Below are positions 10,401 through 25,200 of a stretch of DNA of 64,000 bases, one piece after another (position 1 is the first letter of the stretch; every line of letters starts with the position of its first letter). Both the position numbers and the translations under genes were made by a program. This DNA comes from Allolobophora icterica (Eukaryota; Annelida; Clitellata; Crassiclitellata; Lumbricidae), in NCBI GenBank assembly GCA_963556255.1, contig OY744605.1:69206693-69270692 (forward strand). The letters run 5' to 3'. A model generated the notes under the pieces. It searched no databases, had not been told where the DNA came from, and saw only the letters and a program-made list of their open reading frames with translations.

Positions 10401-13400
10401 AACAAATGAATACAAGTATAATCTATAATGAATCCTTTGGAAGTATCTTTTTGGAATTAAACCATGAGGAAAGGAGGGAAAGTCGCAACATATACTCAGA
10501 TATTGAACTCCAGTGACCATGCAGCGTAGCGCAATTGTAATCAGGACAATTTATATAGCACCGTCAGTAGCAAGCTACATCTAGGATGCTTGACACTGAC
10601 AACTGTCAGCGTAAACACCTAAAAGTTACCTGTAGCAAATACACTCCCCTTTTTATAAACACGAAGGCTTTTGACCTCATGACTCTAGGAGCAGGAAGAC
10701 TGTTAACGTAATCCACTACAATGCAGTAGTCAACGTTTCTTGACATACCTTGATGCCACCTGTAGTGACTCCGACAGTTGAGGAACGAATTCGATGATGT
10801 CCTGGTTCTGTTTCTCGGCCACTTCGACCAGGTGATGCAACAGGGTGACACCCCTCTTGTTCGCCTGCGTGTCCCAGAGGGTCGACAGCGATGACACTTT
10901 GAACCCAACTGCATTGCCGGCGTAGCTGCCCTATAGGGGTAATAATGAAATCCATGGTTTGAATGCAAATAAGAAACGTGGAGGATAAAATTCGTGACGG
11001 TTCAGAATCATCATTGTCGACGTCGTCATTATCATCATAATCACCATCAACCATTTGCATTATGATGACGGCGCTATAAAAGTCAGTGCAATATATTGGA
11101 TCGTCATCAACGTGACTGTCTGTTCACTCTGTTGTTATAAAACTGGCAGTGTCACAATCGTCATTATCTTATTCGCTTTGTTCTTTGCCATATAGTCACT
11201 GTCTTCATCATTACCATCGTCACCACCACAACCATCATCGTCAATATCACCACCATCATCATCATCATTAACGCCATCGTCATCACCAGCATCACCATCA
11301 CACTATTCGTTATCGTCATTTCCATCTTTAATTTTCCTTCTTTCTTCTCAAATAATTCAACAAAATCGACCTTAGTTTCAGCCGGGAATACCCTTTCAAT
11401 GTGTAACCAATCCACTTCCAAGGTCTTTCTCAATATCAAGTACAAACGTAGAAAGAGCTGAATGAGTTACCGAATTGATGAAATTGCAGGTGCCTAGAAC
11501 GGTCTTGAGGAAGAGCTTAAGCGAACGACTCGTCAGGATTCCATCGCACGCCTTGACGATGGCGTCCGTCTTTGACTGAATGGAATCAACATTGCTCTGG
11601 AACTCGGATCTCATCAGCATCCCTTCCACTCGGATGGCGTACGAAGGAAGAGAGATCAGCGAGAGGAAGAATTTCTCAGCCGACCCCAACTTGTCTTTTT
11701 CCCCGTCAAAAGAACGAAGCGTCTCAACCTGGAGAATGAAGGGAAAGGTCTAAGTTCATACCATGGGGGTCATTTGAAGGTCACTTCAAAAGTTAGTTCC
11801 TACAATGGCAGGCCTTTGAAGATCACTTGGAAAGCTTTAAGTTTGAACTTGCAAGCTGCAACTATGCCTACTGTGTGTGCATAAGTATTTACATATAGGA
11901 CCACGACTACTGTACTCTAGGTAACGTGTTTTTGAATAGTAAACTAACTAAATGCTGTATCCTATAAATGCATCATTTTCGTTTAAAATTATGTATTATA
12001 TATGTGATGAAATTAGGTTCTTACGACAGAAGATCACGACCATTCTATGGAAAAGAAGATCTTGCCCTAGAAAAGGTGGATTGCATTGAAAGAATATTTT
12101 CCTATAGGCCTACACTTGGAAAAGCGGCCTTTTAGGAGCCGCCCTTTCCAGAGGTCCTTGCAAATTCTGATGACCAGAAAGGATCGTCAAAGGTACCGAA
12201 GACAATAAGAAGGTATTTAAAATTGTTGACGGCTAAGACTATACATAACTACCGCGAACTGGGGTAGAACTGTGCTTACTTGCACCCCCCCCCCCATGTT
12301 AGCGTGTAGATGCACCAGCGTCCCTTACCTCAGACGAGTCTGGCAGCAACTTGAGAAGACTTCGCAGCCTCTCTGCGCCGAACTTCTCCTCATCCGTCTG
12401 TCGCAGGATTTCGATGATGTCATCGGTCGCCATCTTGAATTGCTTCAGCCAAACGTTGATGCTCATACTCCGCTTCATGTCGAACAGGTTGATCTATATG
12501 GAGAAAGAAACACCTCTGATGTATGGCCATTTATATAGCGCCTAACAAGAACCTCACGAAGAATGCTGACGATCATGAGTAAAAGCAGTTTCATAGTATT
12601 AGTAAAAGTTGTGGCGATAGTAGTGGTGGTAGTTGTAGGGGTAGTTGTAGTGGTAGCAGTTGCAACACGAATACAAGGTCAACAACAAAGCTTAATGTTT
12701 GTTTAGACCAATGGAAGCTTTATTAACCTACATGAATCCAATCTAAAAGATATTTAACCGCAGCTCAATGACAAGTAGAATTAAGCGAATGCACCAATCG
12801 AACGTAGTTCCCTTCACTGACCCGGAAGTTGAAACGGAAACATACTGACCTCTGTCGGCTGTTTCTTTTCCAGAGTTCCTTTGGGAGTGGCCCCCACTGT
12901 AGCGGTCTTCCTAGAAAACAACTCTTCAACGACGCCGTAGTCCATCTGGATGGGGTCATCCAGTTCCAAAACATCCTTCCACAGAGCCTCTTTCGCTAGA
13001 AGAAATGCCAACAGACAAGGTGCTTTATAAATCTCGAATTTTATTCTGGATATATGAAGCAACTTTTCTAATATTATATTTACAAAACTACCCTTAGACT
13101 ACCCTTTGTTAGTGGCGCCTCCTGACGAGTAACTTATAAACAGTTTGTCTATTGCTGTAATGGCCATGAGCTAAAGTAACAGGGATCAATGCACCATTGG
13201 TCATAATTATATAGATGACTATTTTATGAAAGCGTAGGTTTTTAAGGTATCCACATACCCTATGTATCCAGCTGATACATACTGACCCGGTTAACTGCAT
13301 TCGCTAGAGCACACGTCCCATGTACCTCTGCGCTTGAGGCTGTCGGTTCGCATATCGATGGTGGCATAGTTCAGAGCTATGAATATCGGACTAGCACTGG

Positions 13401-16400
13401 GATCTTAAAGGGTGTGGCAGCCATTCAAACGAGCAGCGGTGGTGAAAGACCGCGCCCGATCAATTCATTGAAAATAAACATACGGTCGCAATAGAAAAAT
13501 ATTCTCGCTAACCAAAACCACCGAGCATCAACCTTTGCGCTGACAGTAGACAGTGTGTGTGCGTTTGTGTGAAGCATCCTAGAAGTAGCTTGCTACCAAC
13601 GATGCTATAGAAATTGTCGTTATTACAATTACAAGTACAATTACAATTACAATTACAATTACAATTACAATTGAGTTAGGCTACTGATCGTGTTATTTGC
13701 TACATTGACGCAGTTGAATAACGTGGACCAAGTTAATACTTACAGTTGATCGTGTTATTGGGTACCTTGACCCAGTTGACCGTCTTCATCTTGGACTTGG
13801 GTACTGGTACGGTGACTCCTCGAACGGCCATTGATGCCGACTGGTAGGTCACCCCGAGGATAGGAGTGATGCCTGCAGAATCCGTGGCGTCGGCGTAGCA
13901 CTGACCAGATCTAGTAGCTTGAACGAGCAGACAGGGAGGCGGTGGCGGTGCCCCTCCGCCTGGTGGAGGTGGTGGTGGCGGAGGAACTGGACCACCACAC
14001 GGAGGGGGCGGAGGAGGTGGGAGAACGGAACCACCTACTGAAAAGGGTGGTGGTGGAGGGGGAGGGATAGAAAAACCACTTGGTGGTGGTGGTGGTGGTG
14101 GTGGAGGTGGTGGTGGCGCAAAACCACATGGCAAAAATGGTGGTGGTGGTGGTGGTGGTGGTGGAATAGAACCAGTTGAAGGGGGAGGAGGAGGTGGAGG
14201 TGGTGGTGGTGGAATTGGGCAAGAAGGCGACATTGAATCTGATGGAGTGGTAGGGGAATCTTGTCTCTTTTCCCTGCGTAAGGTGGCGAAGGATGCTAGC
14301 AGGTTGTCGGCATTTTCCAGCTCCCCCACTTTTTCCGAATGGACGATTCTGTGGACGATCGTGTCCACGACTTCCCAGCGCAGTTGGCTTAAAAAGAAAG
14401 ACGAACTTTGATCTCAATTGGTTCTTTCCAGAGGATTTATGGTTATGGAATACGGTTCCACTGGAAGCGACCATCGAGTGACGTCTTCTGTATCATGGTA
14501 CTACGGCGCTATAAAAGTTAATTAGAATAGAGTAAGGTGGAATGTATGAATACAAGTATGGATACTTGATACGACTGTGGTGTGTTATATATGCTTGCCT
14601 ACATAAAACACGAATTCATAAATACAATGTCATGTATGACTGTATGTGTATAAATACATGTACATGCATGCCTACGTACGTACACGAATTCATACCTACA
14701 TATATAAGTGTATATATACATGCATACATACATACATACATACATACATACATACATACATACATACATACATACATACATACATACATACATACATACA
14801 CACATGAATACATACATATATATAAGTATTTATACATACATACATGCATACACAAATATAATCTATTTTATTATATTCAGTCATAAATGTGTACACTAGA
14901 AAACGAAGAGAATTAAATAGAAAAGAAGTAATAGATTAGATTAGCATGCTCACAATTTGGATGGAGTAAACTGAAGTCCTAATACTAAAGTCTGAAAGTG
15001 AAAGTTCATCAGACACTGTAAACTTTCCCCAGTCACCCTCCCCCTTGTAACCATCTTAACATCTCAGCCGTGACATCATAACCGTAATCCATAATTCAAT
15101 CAATGTGAGACAAAGTTTCCTAAAGGTGCCTTTACTAGCTGTGATAGTTGCAACAGAAATTCCCCGACAATTAACGCTTACAACGCGAAAACCACTCGTA
15201 GTAATTAATTTTACTGGTCACGTGATCGGCGTTTTAACCTGACTCTGAATCTCAGTCATCCAATCTGCCTCTGCAACTCAAGTCATGCGACTAGGGCTGG
15301 ACTGACACAATGCCCACAACATCAGGAAATGACACCGAGAACGTCCCTTGCTGGGGTTGCAGCTTATGATAATTATGAAGGTGACGATGATTATTAAGTA
15401 GGTGACATTTATCATGTGATAGTAAATACGTTCACGCACACAAATATGAATATGAATATGATTATTGATGATGTAAAGCAATGTGAAGAGATAGAGAATT
15501 CACGTGACCTCCTTCAAATATATGCCTCCTTATCAACGTTTAAGCTTTTGACATGATCTCGTCATCGTCATCGTAGTCAACCTCATCACCAACACTGTCA
15601 TCATCACCGTTATCACAATCATCCTATCTTCGTCATAATCGCCATCGCATTCACTTTTATAGTAATAATCACTGTCACACTCATCATCATCATCATCATC
15701 ATCATCATCCCACCACCATCATCGTCATCATCATCACCATCATCATTAGCATCGTCATCACCCCTGCCACCCCTATCGTTATAACGACCTCCAACCCACC
15801 TAACCCCACCACAACTACCAACCACAAACACCCCAAAATTCACAGACACTCACAAATTCTTGTCTTCTTTATTGATGAGAAGGAGATCGCAGAGGATGTT
15901 GAGAAAGATGCTCGACTGAGGAGTGTTGTAAACCTAGACATGACCAAAAGAACCACGTCAAACAACCTAGCATGTATCTCTCCGTGTAACCACCTCCCAC
16001 CCCCTATCTTTCTCTCTCTTTTTCTTTATCTCTCTCTGGCTGTCTCTCTCTCTCTCTCTCTCTGCCTGTCTCTCTCTGTGTCTCTCTGTATCTTCACTCA
16101 CTTTGTCTGTCTGGATGTTTCTGTCTCCATCTCTCCCTCTCTATCTTCACGCTTTCCTCTGTCTGTCTGTCTGTCTGACTGTCTGTGCGTCTGTCTCTGT
16201 CTCTCTCCCGTCCCTCTCTATTTTCACTCTCTTTCTCTGTCTGTCTGTCTCTGTCTCTATCTATCTGTCTCTGTCTGTCTCCCTCTCTATCTTCACTCTC
16301 TTTCTCCGTCCGTCCGTCTATCTGTCTCTATGTGTAATTGTGTATACATATATAGGTAAAAGCATGTGTATGTCTATGGGGCACCTGTTCGTAGATGGCG

Positions 16401-19202
16401 CTGAAGACGTCCTGGTGGCAGGTGAGGTCAACTCCAGTCAGGTTCTCTTCGGCTGCCATCGCTTCTTCGTCGGCGTGCTTCTCATCGCAGAAGACGTCGC
16501 ATTGAATCGTCAGCTCATCGTCATCCAAGTCACGCAGCTCTCTCACGATCTCCAACAGATTCAGTCCTAAGCCAACATCAGTACCATGTAAAATAGAGTG
16601 AGATATGTGGTCGAGTCGGGTATGGCAGAATATCATAGGGTAGTGCTGAGAAGTGTAAGGTAGGGTAGTAGGGTAAGGTAGTAAGGTAGAGGCATGGTAG
16701 GGTAGGGTGAGATTAGGTATGATAGGGTAGTATGGTAAGGTTGGGTAGGTGAGATTAAGGTAGGATAATAGGGTGGGTATGGTAGGGTAGGGCAGTGAAT
16801 AGTACGGTAGGATAGGGTAGAGTAGGACAGGGTAGGAAAATGGTAGCAAATGGTATAGTAGGGTAGGGTAGGGCAAGAAGGGTATAGGTGAGATTATGAT
16901 AGGTAGGGTAAGTAGGTTTGGGTAGGTCATTGTAGGGTACGGTAGGGTAAGGTAGGGTAGAGTAAGATAGGATATGGTAGGGTATACGTGAGATTACGGT
17001 AGGGCAGGGTAAGTAGGTTTGGTTAGGATGTGGTAGGGTAGGGTTGCGTAGGGTAGGGTAGGGTGAGGTAGGATATGTTCGGGTAGAGCAGGGGACTGTA
17101 GGATAGAGTAAGCAGGATAATGCAGTGGAGGTAGAAAAAGTGGATAGGGTAGTGTAGGATAGCGTTATGGTGTCTAGTAGGATAGGGGTTGTGTATAGTA
17201 GAGCAGTGCTGAGTAGGGTGATGAAGTAGTGCAGCTTATAAAAGAAGAGAGCTGAACAAACTACTTTAACGGCGTAGGTCACATGGCATCACTTACCAAT
17301 GAATTCGTTCCTCAGCCGGATCCTGTCCTTGATCCTGTCGTTACGGACGATGAGACAGTTGATGAAGGCAAGCACGGAGGCCGCGTAAGAGGGTGGAGGA
17401 TCGCCCCGAAGCTCACCCACCAGGGCGCTGAACCGATAACGCTCGTTTCGAGTTGCCTGAACATTTACACTGAACTGTTGTACTGGTACTGTAATGGTAC
17501 TAGCAAATTTTTATAGCGCTTCTTCACGAGATGCTCCTCAGAGGCGCTTCCGACTTGACAACGGTCAAATAGAATGGATTTTAAACGCTGACAGAAAAGA
17601 GGTAAAGAAAGGGTAAGCCCTCATTGACGATTAGTAATTTGTAATTGTTGAAAATTTATATATCGCCACTCAAGGAACAAATTAATCAGAGGTGCTTTAT
17701 TAAGAACTAGAGTATTACAACTGTTAACAAAACAATGCAATAGAGAAATCACCGGTGGCGGCCCACGCAAACACGTGGAACCGACCAACGGATTCCCGTC
17801 GATAGTTGGCTTCAGGTGCAGAATCTCAGTAACCTATTTCATAAAGATGAACCGACCCCCTTGTATTATACATATATCTGGAATTCTGGATAGGCTTAGC
17901 GTTTTGCAAGCTAAATTCACAGCGCTATATAAATGTCCTGTTCCGTCAAACGAAGCTAGAGAATCATTTTCATCTAGTTTTAGGATGAACATTTCGACCA
18001 TTTAGTCAGCAGAATTACACTGCCTTCGAAATGTTTTTACTGGTGCTATTTAGTGATCCCGATAAAAGATGCTTTAGAAGCTAATAGGATACGGAAGAGG
18101 TTGAATACAGAGAAATTGTTTGGTGTCATTATAAAATGCATTGTTATGTAATTAGTCGGTTTTATGTTTCCTATCGATGAAAATGAACAGCTGGTTAGCG
18201 TTTAAATAGCTTAAAGATGACAGGTTTTTATTGTCAGTAGCCCACAAATAATGACACTTTTATCATGCTAATTGTTAATTAAGTAATAATGGAATTAATT
18301 AACGAAACACGTTTACCTTGAAGTCTGTGTATGAAAAGAAATCAAACATTTAGAATGTTTTCGAAGGCGAATGCCAGTGGTCGCCCTAAACGTCGGTATG
18401 TGATACTGTTATAATAGCGGATTAATTAACAGTCATCTGTCGTTTTAATTAGCAATAATTTGTGTCGACTCATGATAATCCCTAGCACGCCACAACTGAC
18501 AGAGCCGTGGTAGTATGAAGCAGTGACACGTGACTAATAAAGACCCCCCGTTTGTGTGTTTTCAAGTGGGACGTCAAACTAAGCTGTCGTAATCAACATG
18601 AAATCCCTCGTGAGCTTTCATTTTCATTTATCATCAGTCAGAAGAAGGTGACGAATATGAAGAAGGCGAATATGAAGATGACGACGATGAAGGTGAAGAA
18701 CAGAAAGAAGACGACGAAAAAGCAGGAGGAGGAGAAAAAGAATAAGAGGAAGAAGAAGAAGGAGAAGAGAGTTCCTTAAGCCAACCCTGATTGGCATGGG
18801 TGGGAATTCTGGAGATTTCACTTTTTCTATCCTCGGCACAAGAGTGGAAGGTTCCGTTCTCTTCATCGCCGACTAACATCAGTGGGATTAGTCATCGGTC
18901 TCTGTTCAAGTAATTACGTCACCGACGTCAGGGCCTATTTATAGATCCGTCCAAATTAGGCTTGCGTAGTCTTAGACACAGTTATATAAGTCAAAGGTTT
19001 ATAAATAGGCTCTGGCTTTATTTGTTGTTGACCCAAATTAGCTAGAGATTAAGCAATCAACTTTTGTGAACATGAGTCACAGATTTGACCGTCAACCAAA
19101 TGACGGTAATGATGATTATTCTCTATGTACCAATATATATATGCATATATATATATATATAATGTTTAATATATAATGTAATATAATGTTTGGTGGCGAA
19201 TA

Positions 19203-19256
<54 letters not shown>

Positions 19257-22200
19257 CGCCACCAAACATTATATTAAGTACATAGGTGGCCCTACTTAGC
19301 GGGACTTCGGTCCTTTAAGATCTTATTCGTTTTAACGGTGTTACTATGTTTATGTTGCATACTTTGGACCAATAAAATTTATGGTAATGGTTATGGTTAT
19401 GGTTATATATGTATTATATGTATTTGTGAATCAATTATATGTATGTATATATTAGGGTGTTTTTATGATGCACATGATTTTTTTAACTCAAAGATCTTTT
19501 AACGGCCAGGTCGAATTATCATGCCAATTAGCGTATAAACGCCATATCCGAAATTATATCGCGATAGCTGAACATTTAGGACTGGCGCAAGGCGACCGAA
19601 ATTAGGAACCCGGTGACCTGTCTCGGTTTGGCCAAAATTTTAGACGTTACGATGTCTGTTCTTCGTGTTTTCGATCTTCAACATAATTATAGTAATTAAT
19701 TAAGCTATTCGCGCTTTCGCTCTTCGGTTTCAGACTTCCTTGAAATACATTTTTTGAGGTTTTTCCATTCCTTGTGAAACTCTTTCACAAGTTGTGAAGG
19801 AGTTTCACAAGGAATGGAAAAACCTCAAAAAATGTATTTCAAGGAAGTCTGAAACCGAAGAGCGAAAGCGCGATGCTTTCAAGGATTCAATGCAGGATCT
19901 CTTTGATATTGCACATCAAGATGCCATGACTATAATCAAGATAGAAGAGGATCGATCGGCAGTTTTTCAAAGCACAGCGTGAGAAAGGACGACGTGGTTC
20001 TATGGCAGGCATTGATGTCAAACTTGCAAAGCAAGAAGAGAGAGCGCGGGCAAGATCAGCAGCAGTTGCAGAGCGTGAGGAGCGATATCGTGCAAGCATG
20101 GCGGTAGCGACGTAAGTTTCTCTGTTGGCAACATCATTTGAGGAAGAGGCGTCATCAAATAGCTCAGAAAGAGAACCAAAACCTTCAACGTCAGCTGGAC
20201 CACGAAAGCGGCGTAAGGGAACAATCTCTGTAGTTACCCGTGATGTTGCAGCAGCTCTAGATCGTACCAAAACCAGCAGCAGGAATGCCTCCCACATTTT
20301 CTCTGCTCTCGCTGCATACAATCTATATGCAGCACTAGCTGGTGAGCTGATCATCAGTCCTTCTGTTATCCATCGAGCTAGGAAGGATAACCGTGCAGCC
20401 CTAGCAGCTGAGATTCGTGAATCTTTCGATCCGAAGGTTCCCCTTACTATCCACTGAGACGGGAAGATCATGCCAGATTTTACAGAAACTGGACGAGTGT
20501 GCGTTGATCGTCTTCCAATAATGGTATCTGGTAAGGATGTGACCAAACTATTGGCCATCCCCAAACTCCAATCCGGGACTGCTGCCTTCATGGCAGATGC
20601 GTGTTTGGCCGAGATCAGAAGTTGCAATGGGGATTGGAAGACAGAATCGTGGCCATGTGTTTCGACACAACGGCGAGTAACACGGGTTGCAAGGGCGGCG
20701 TATGCATCAAACTGGAAACGGAATTAGGAAAAAGACCTCTTGAACTTTGCCTGTCGACATCATGTTTCTGAAATTGTTCTGGAAAAAGTATTTTCACTGC
20801 ATGATTCTGTAAGGTCTCCAAAATTGGAACTCTTGAGTCATTTCCGTGACTTCTGGCCGCAAATCGATCAGACCAAGTATCGCACAGCAATGGAGGATAA
20901 AGACGCAGCACAAAGAGTCAAAGAAATTCGAGAGAATGTCATCACCTTCGCACTGCAGCAACTGAATGCTGAATACCACAGAGATGACTACGAAGAGCTA
21001 CTAGAACTAAGTCATTTTCCTATAGGAGGAATTCCACCGAAAGGAATAAAGTTCAGGTACCCAGGGGCATTTCACCGCGCGCGTTGGATGGCACGTGCGG
21101 TTTATGCAATCAAGATGTGGCTTTTCAGAGAGCAGTTTCCCATTCAACAACACCAGAGGGCATCTAGACAATCTTACTCTCAAAAGATGTGGAATCATCT
21201 ACTTCGAGTTTCACTTTTTGTGACCACAGCCTACGTGGAGTACTGGTTCACCTGTACATCACCCAATGAAGCCCCAAGGAACGATCTTCAATTCTTGAAG
21301 GCAATCCATACTTACCCAGACAAGGAAGTCTCACAGGTCGCCCTAACAGCATTTTCCCGACACCTTTGGTATTTGTCGGAGACCTTGGTTGGCCTCAGCC
21401 TTTTTGACGATTCAGTCACCTTCGACGAAAAACAGCGCATGGTCTATAACATGCGCAACAATCAGGGATCCGACGAACCTCCAAAGAGGCTTCCTCCCAT
21501 ACGTGGTCCATCTACAAAAGCGCTATCCGATTTTTTTACCACTTCTACCATCAAACTTTTCCAGCTCCTCAAATTCGATTACGCTTTTCTTGATCGAGAT
21601 CCACAACAATGGAAGTCAGAGCATTCGTTCAATGAGGCGAAAGACATCATATCCGCCCTAAGAGTGACGAACGATTTAGCGGAGAGAGGAGTGGCTCTAA
21701 TGCAGTCCTTCAATGAAGCCCTGGTTCGAAAGGAGGAAGAGAAACAATTTGTTCTTCAAATGGTTGAATACCATCGAAATAGATTCCCAAAAGCACTAAA
21801 GGGACTAAGTAATGACAGATAACTGAAGGTTCATGGTTTGCTTTTGCCTTAGTTTTTATGTTTAAGTGTTGAAATTGTTTGGATCTTCGAGAATTACAAT
21901 GTATGACATTGTTTTCTAAGTGGTAATTTTTCTAGGGCTTTGCGCCAGTTCTAAATCTCTTTTGATTTTCATCTAATTTGGCAAATGTTAATGTTTCTCA
22001 AGGTGGAACACAAAAACAACCTGGCCGATATTAATTTTGAAACTTCAAATTATAGACACACCCTAGTATATATGTATGCTTACATATTTGCATATGTGTA
22101 TGTAGTGTAAACTACATATGTATGTATCTGTAGCACCTTTAAAAGTGTACAAGTAAGTTTGTTAGCCAATCTAGTGTCAAGGTTCACTAAGAAGAATAAG

Positions 22201-25200
22201 TTCACCTGAAAGCAAACTGTGTGCTATGACAACTGGAACAGTTACCACCAGCGGGAACTCGCAAACACGTATAAAGCCCAACAAAAGGCGTTCTTGGGCT
22301 ACATTAGTATACGTTGTTACCAGACAATACTCTCAAAACCCCAAAGGCCACGCCTTTGACTATCATACAGCTGACTTTCTGCTTAGACCAGTGTCTGTTG
22401 TTTCTAGACATGACTTATTGATGGATTACCTTCAGGCTGTTGACAGCGTGCATGCAGACGTTGAAACCCTGTTCGGATGAGACGCACAGAGCGGACAGAA
22501 GGTCCATCACTTGCTTCTTCAGCATCACGTTTGGAGCATCCAAGGCTGAAACAAGCACACACCCGTACCACTGCCATGTAAAGTCACAAAATCTGTTCGC
22601 TTACCAACTTACCCATCAGGTCCGACGAAGTGACTCCTCTCCATGGATTTGATCCAACATGCAATTGAGTGTGTCATCGATTGTGTCATAACATATTGTG
22701 TCACAACACATTGTGTCATAGCACATTGTGTCATAACACATTGTGTCATAACACATTGTGTCGTAACACATTGTGTCGTAACACATTGTGTCATAGCACA
22801 TTGTGTCGTAACACATTGTGTCATAGCACATTGTGTCGTAACACATTGTGTCGTAACACATTGTGTCGTAACACATTGTGTCGTAACACGGCGCTCTAGA
22901 AGTTCGGAGATTAGATTACACCAGAATTGCAGGGAATGAATTGAATTGGATTAGATTATATCAGTCAAAAACTGCATCATGCATCCACCCATCCGTTTGC
23001 CCACCCTCTCACCAAAGATGCAAGCCAAATATCGCAAACACCTTCATGCCCAATCACCCAACAACCAGTCATTGATAATACCCAATCATCCACCAACACC
23101 CATCGCCATACAATACCGCCGGCACCATATCATTGAACGTCTCACCCCATCATTCAACCCCATCTACACCGATGTAAAGGATAACCCCTCTGTTTTTAGT
23201 ACAGCGTGGTGGAGGCGCTCATTTCTAGCTTCACGGCCCTTGAGCCGCAAATCCGAAAGTTCTGAACACGTGGCCAGTGCGCTATAGAAGTTCAGAGCAT
23301 AGAAGTTCTCAAGAAATGCTGTTTACATCATTATACGAGTCATTGTTTGCTTATTAGTGAACTTTGCTAATGAACTTTGACACCATTTGAACCAGCGTAT
23401 ATATAGACAACACCTTTGATTAATTTGTTCATTGATCGGCGCTCTATATATTTCTTATTGCAGTTAGTTTACCCGGCACTCATGCGTATATACCAGCCTC
23501 ACCATCCACCACCCAAAACCAGCGACTACTTACCAGCAAGTAGGATCTCGGCGTATTCCTGTCGTTCCGTGATAACCTGGAGTCCTATCTTTGAGTTCAT
23601 CACGGTCTTCACACAGGCAACGCATTCCAGTAGCATCATTGCATCGGCCAGCAGGATCTTTCGGCTGCTGATGGCGTTGACGCTCGTCAGCAGAGCATCG
23701 AGTCCACCCTCCTCGAGGAAACCCTTCATCCATGACTGGTCGCAACCCTTGAGCTTCCGGTTCACGGATGAGTAGATCTTCGGAGATGGCGTTCGAAGGA
23801 GGCTGACGCACGTTGGAGGATCGCATTGGTCCATGTCCAGGGTGCTCGATGCTCCTTGGCCCAGCTTCCGGCCGAGTTTCCAGAGGGATTCGATCGACGA
23901 TCTCCGGACGCTCAAATCCTCCTCATCCAACAAGGAGCACCTTTTGATTAATTCCTGGGAACCTTTCCTGTCTCTTTCTTCACCTTCACCGTTTTTATTG
24001 TATTCAACGCCTTTCCCGTTTTCCTCAGCTTCTCTTCCCCTTTCCACTTCTTCCTTCTGTCCGGTGTCTTCTTTACCCTCTCCGAGTTTTAGTTTTTCCA
24101 CCATGTTATTTCCATCGTTCGCGTCTTCTTCTTTTGCTTTTTCCTCTCTCTTCTCTGTACTTTTCTTTTCGTTTTCTTTCTCTTCATCAAGTTTTCCATC
24201 TCCCTCGTGTCTTTCTCTTGTTCCATCCAGTACTCCCTCTTTCCTGACATTTTCGGTTGCTTCTTTTCCTTTTCTATCTTCTTCTGTTACTTCCGCGACT
24301 TTCTGGATATTTTCCTGTTCTTCTTTACCTTTCCCATCATTTGAGTCTTCCTTATCAATGTCATCTGTTGCTTTATTTTCACCTTCTTTTCCCTCTTCAA
24401 CATGACCCTTCTCGATTCTAAGCCCTACGGTTGATACTCTTTCTTCTTTGCTATCTGCTTCTTGCTCTGTTACTTTATCATCCGTTGCGTTTCCTTTCTG
24501 TTGTTTTCTTTCATTGTCATTTTCTTCCATCTTTTCGCCTCTAAACTCTTTTGTTTCCTCATTACCTTCTTGTTTACACTCAATTCTTTCACCAGATTTA
24601 TCATCTCCAGTTTCATCTGGAGTTTTTTCCTCCATCAAATTTCTGTTGCTTCTGCTTTCTCTTTCTTTCTCATCCACTGTCACTTTGTTACTTTCTTTCA
24701 ATTTCTCTTTTCCTTCTATTATGCTTCGTTTGTTTTCATCTTCATCACTTCGAATGACCTCTTCTTTCTTTTTGCCAGCAGTTGCCTCGTCCACTTGTTC
24801 TTTTCGCTCTTCCATCACTTGTTTTTCTTCATTTACTTTCGCATCAGTTGTAACGCCGCTTTTACCCTCTGTCCTCGTTCCATTGGACTTTGTTATCACG
24901 CTTCTATCTCCCCCTCTTTCAACCGTTGTGGAAATCCCCCTTTCCTCCCCATCCTGTGCAAGGGATTTCCCTCTATTCGTTGGGAGATCTTTTGAACCGT
25001 CCATTTTTACATCGCATTCTCCATTTACAGTGCTGGAGCAGTCATAAAACCGCACATCACCTTCTGAATCCATCCGGTCACCAGTTTCATCGACGTTCGA
25101 ATGGCGAACACTTCGAACACTGATCTTCTGCTTCGCTTTACTCGGTTCGGCTCCAGCAAAGTCTATCGGAGTGCCGGGATCCGAATCCACGCCGCTCGAC

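Larger units (their letters stand above)
19455..22063 (+). mobile_element. DNA transposon, TIR GGGTGT, TA target duplication, decayed
   Basis: Left end TA|GGGTGTTTTTAT (19453 on) and right end ATAGACACACCC|TA (to 22065) are inverted copies matching at 10 of 12 positions, flanked by TA on both sides. The interior carries a broken transposase-like gene. It lies antisense in INF2 intron 2. Confidence 0.75.

Noticed and set aside
10749..10760. Exon 10 donor at CAG|GTGGCA
   Set aside because: It breaks the phase with exon 11; AAG|GTATGT 11 bp downstream restores it and extends the FH2 match.
16600..17245. Interstitial telomere
   Set aside because: The unit is GGTAGGGTA-like and degenerate, not TTAGGG; it lies inside a formin intron.
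18552..18779. Acidic E/D-rich exon
   Set aside because: Purine-rich low complexity; no credible acceptor/donor pair and no match to either host gene.
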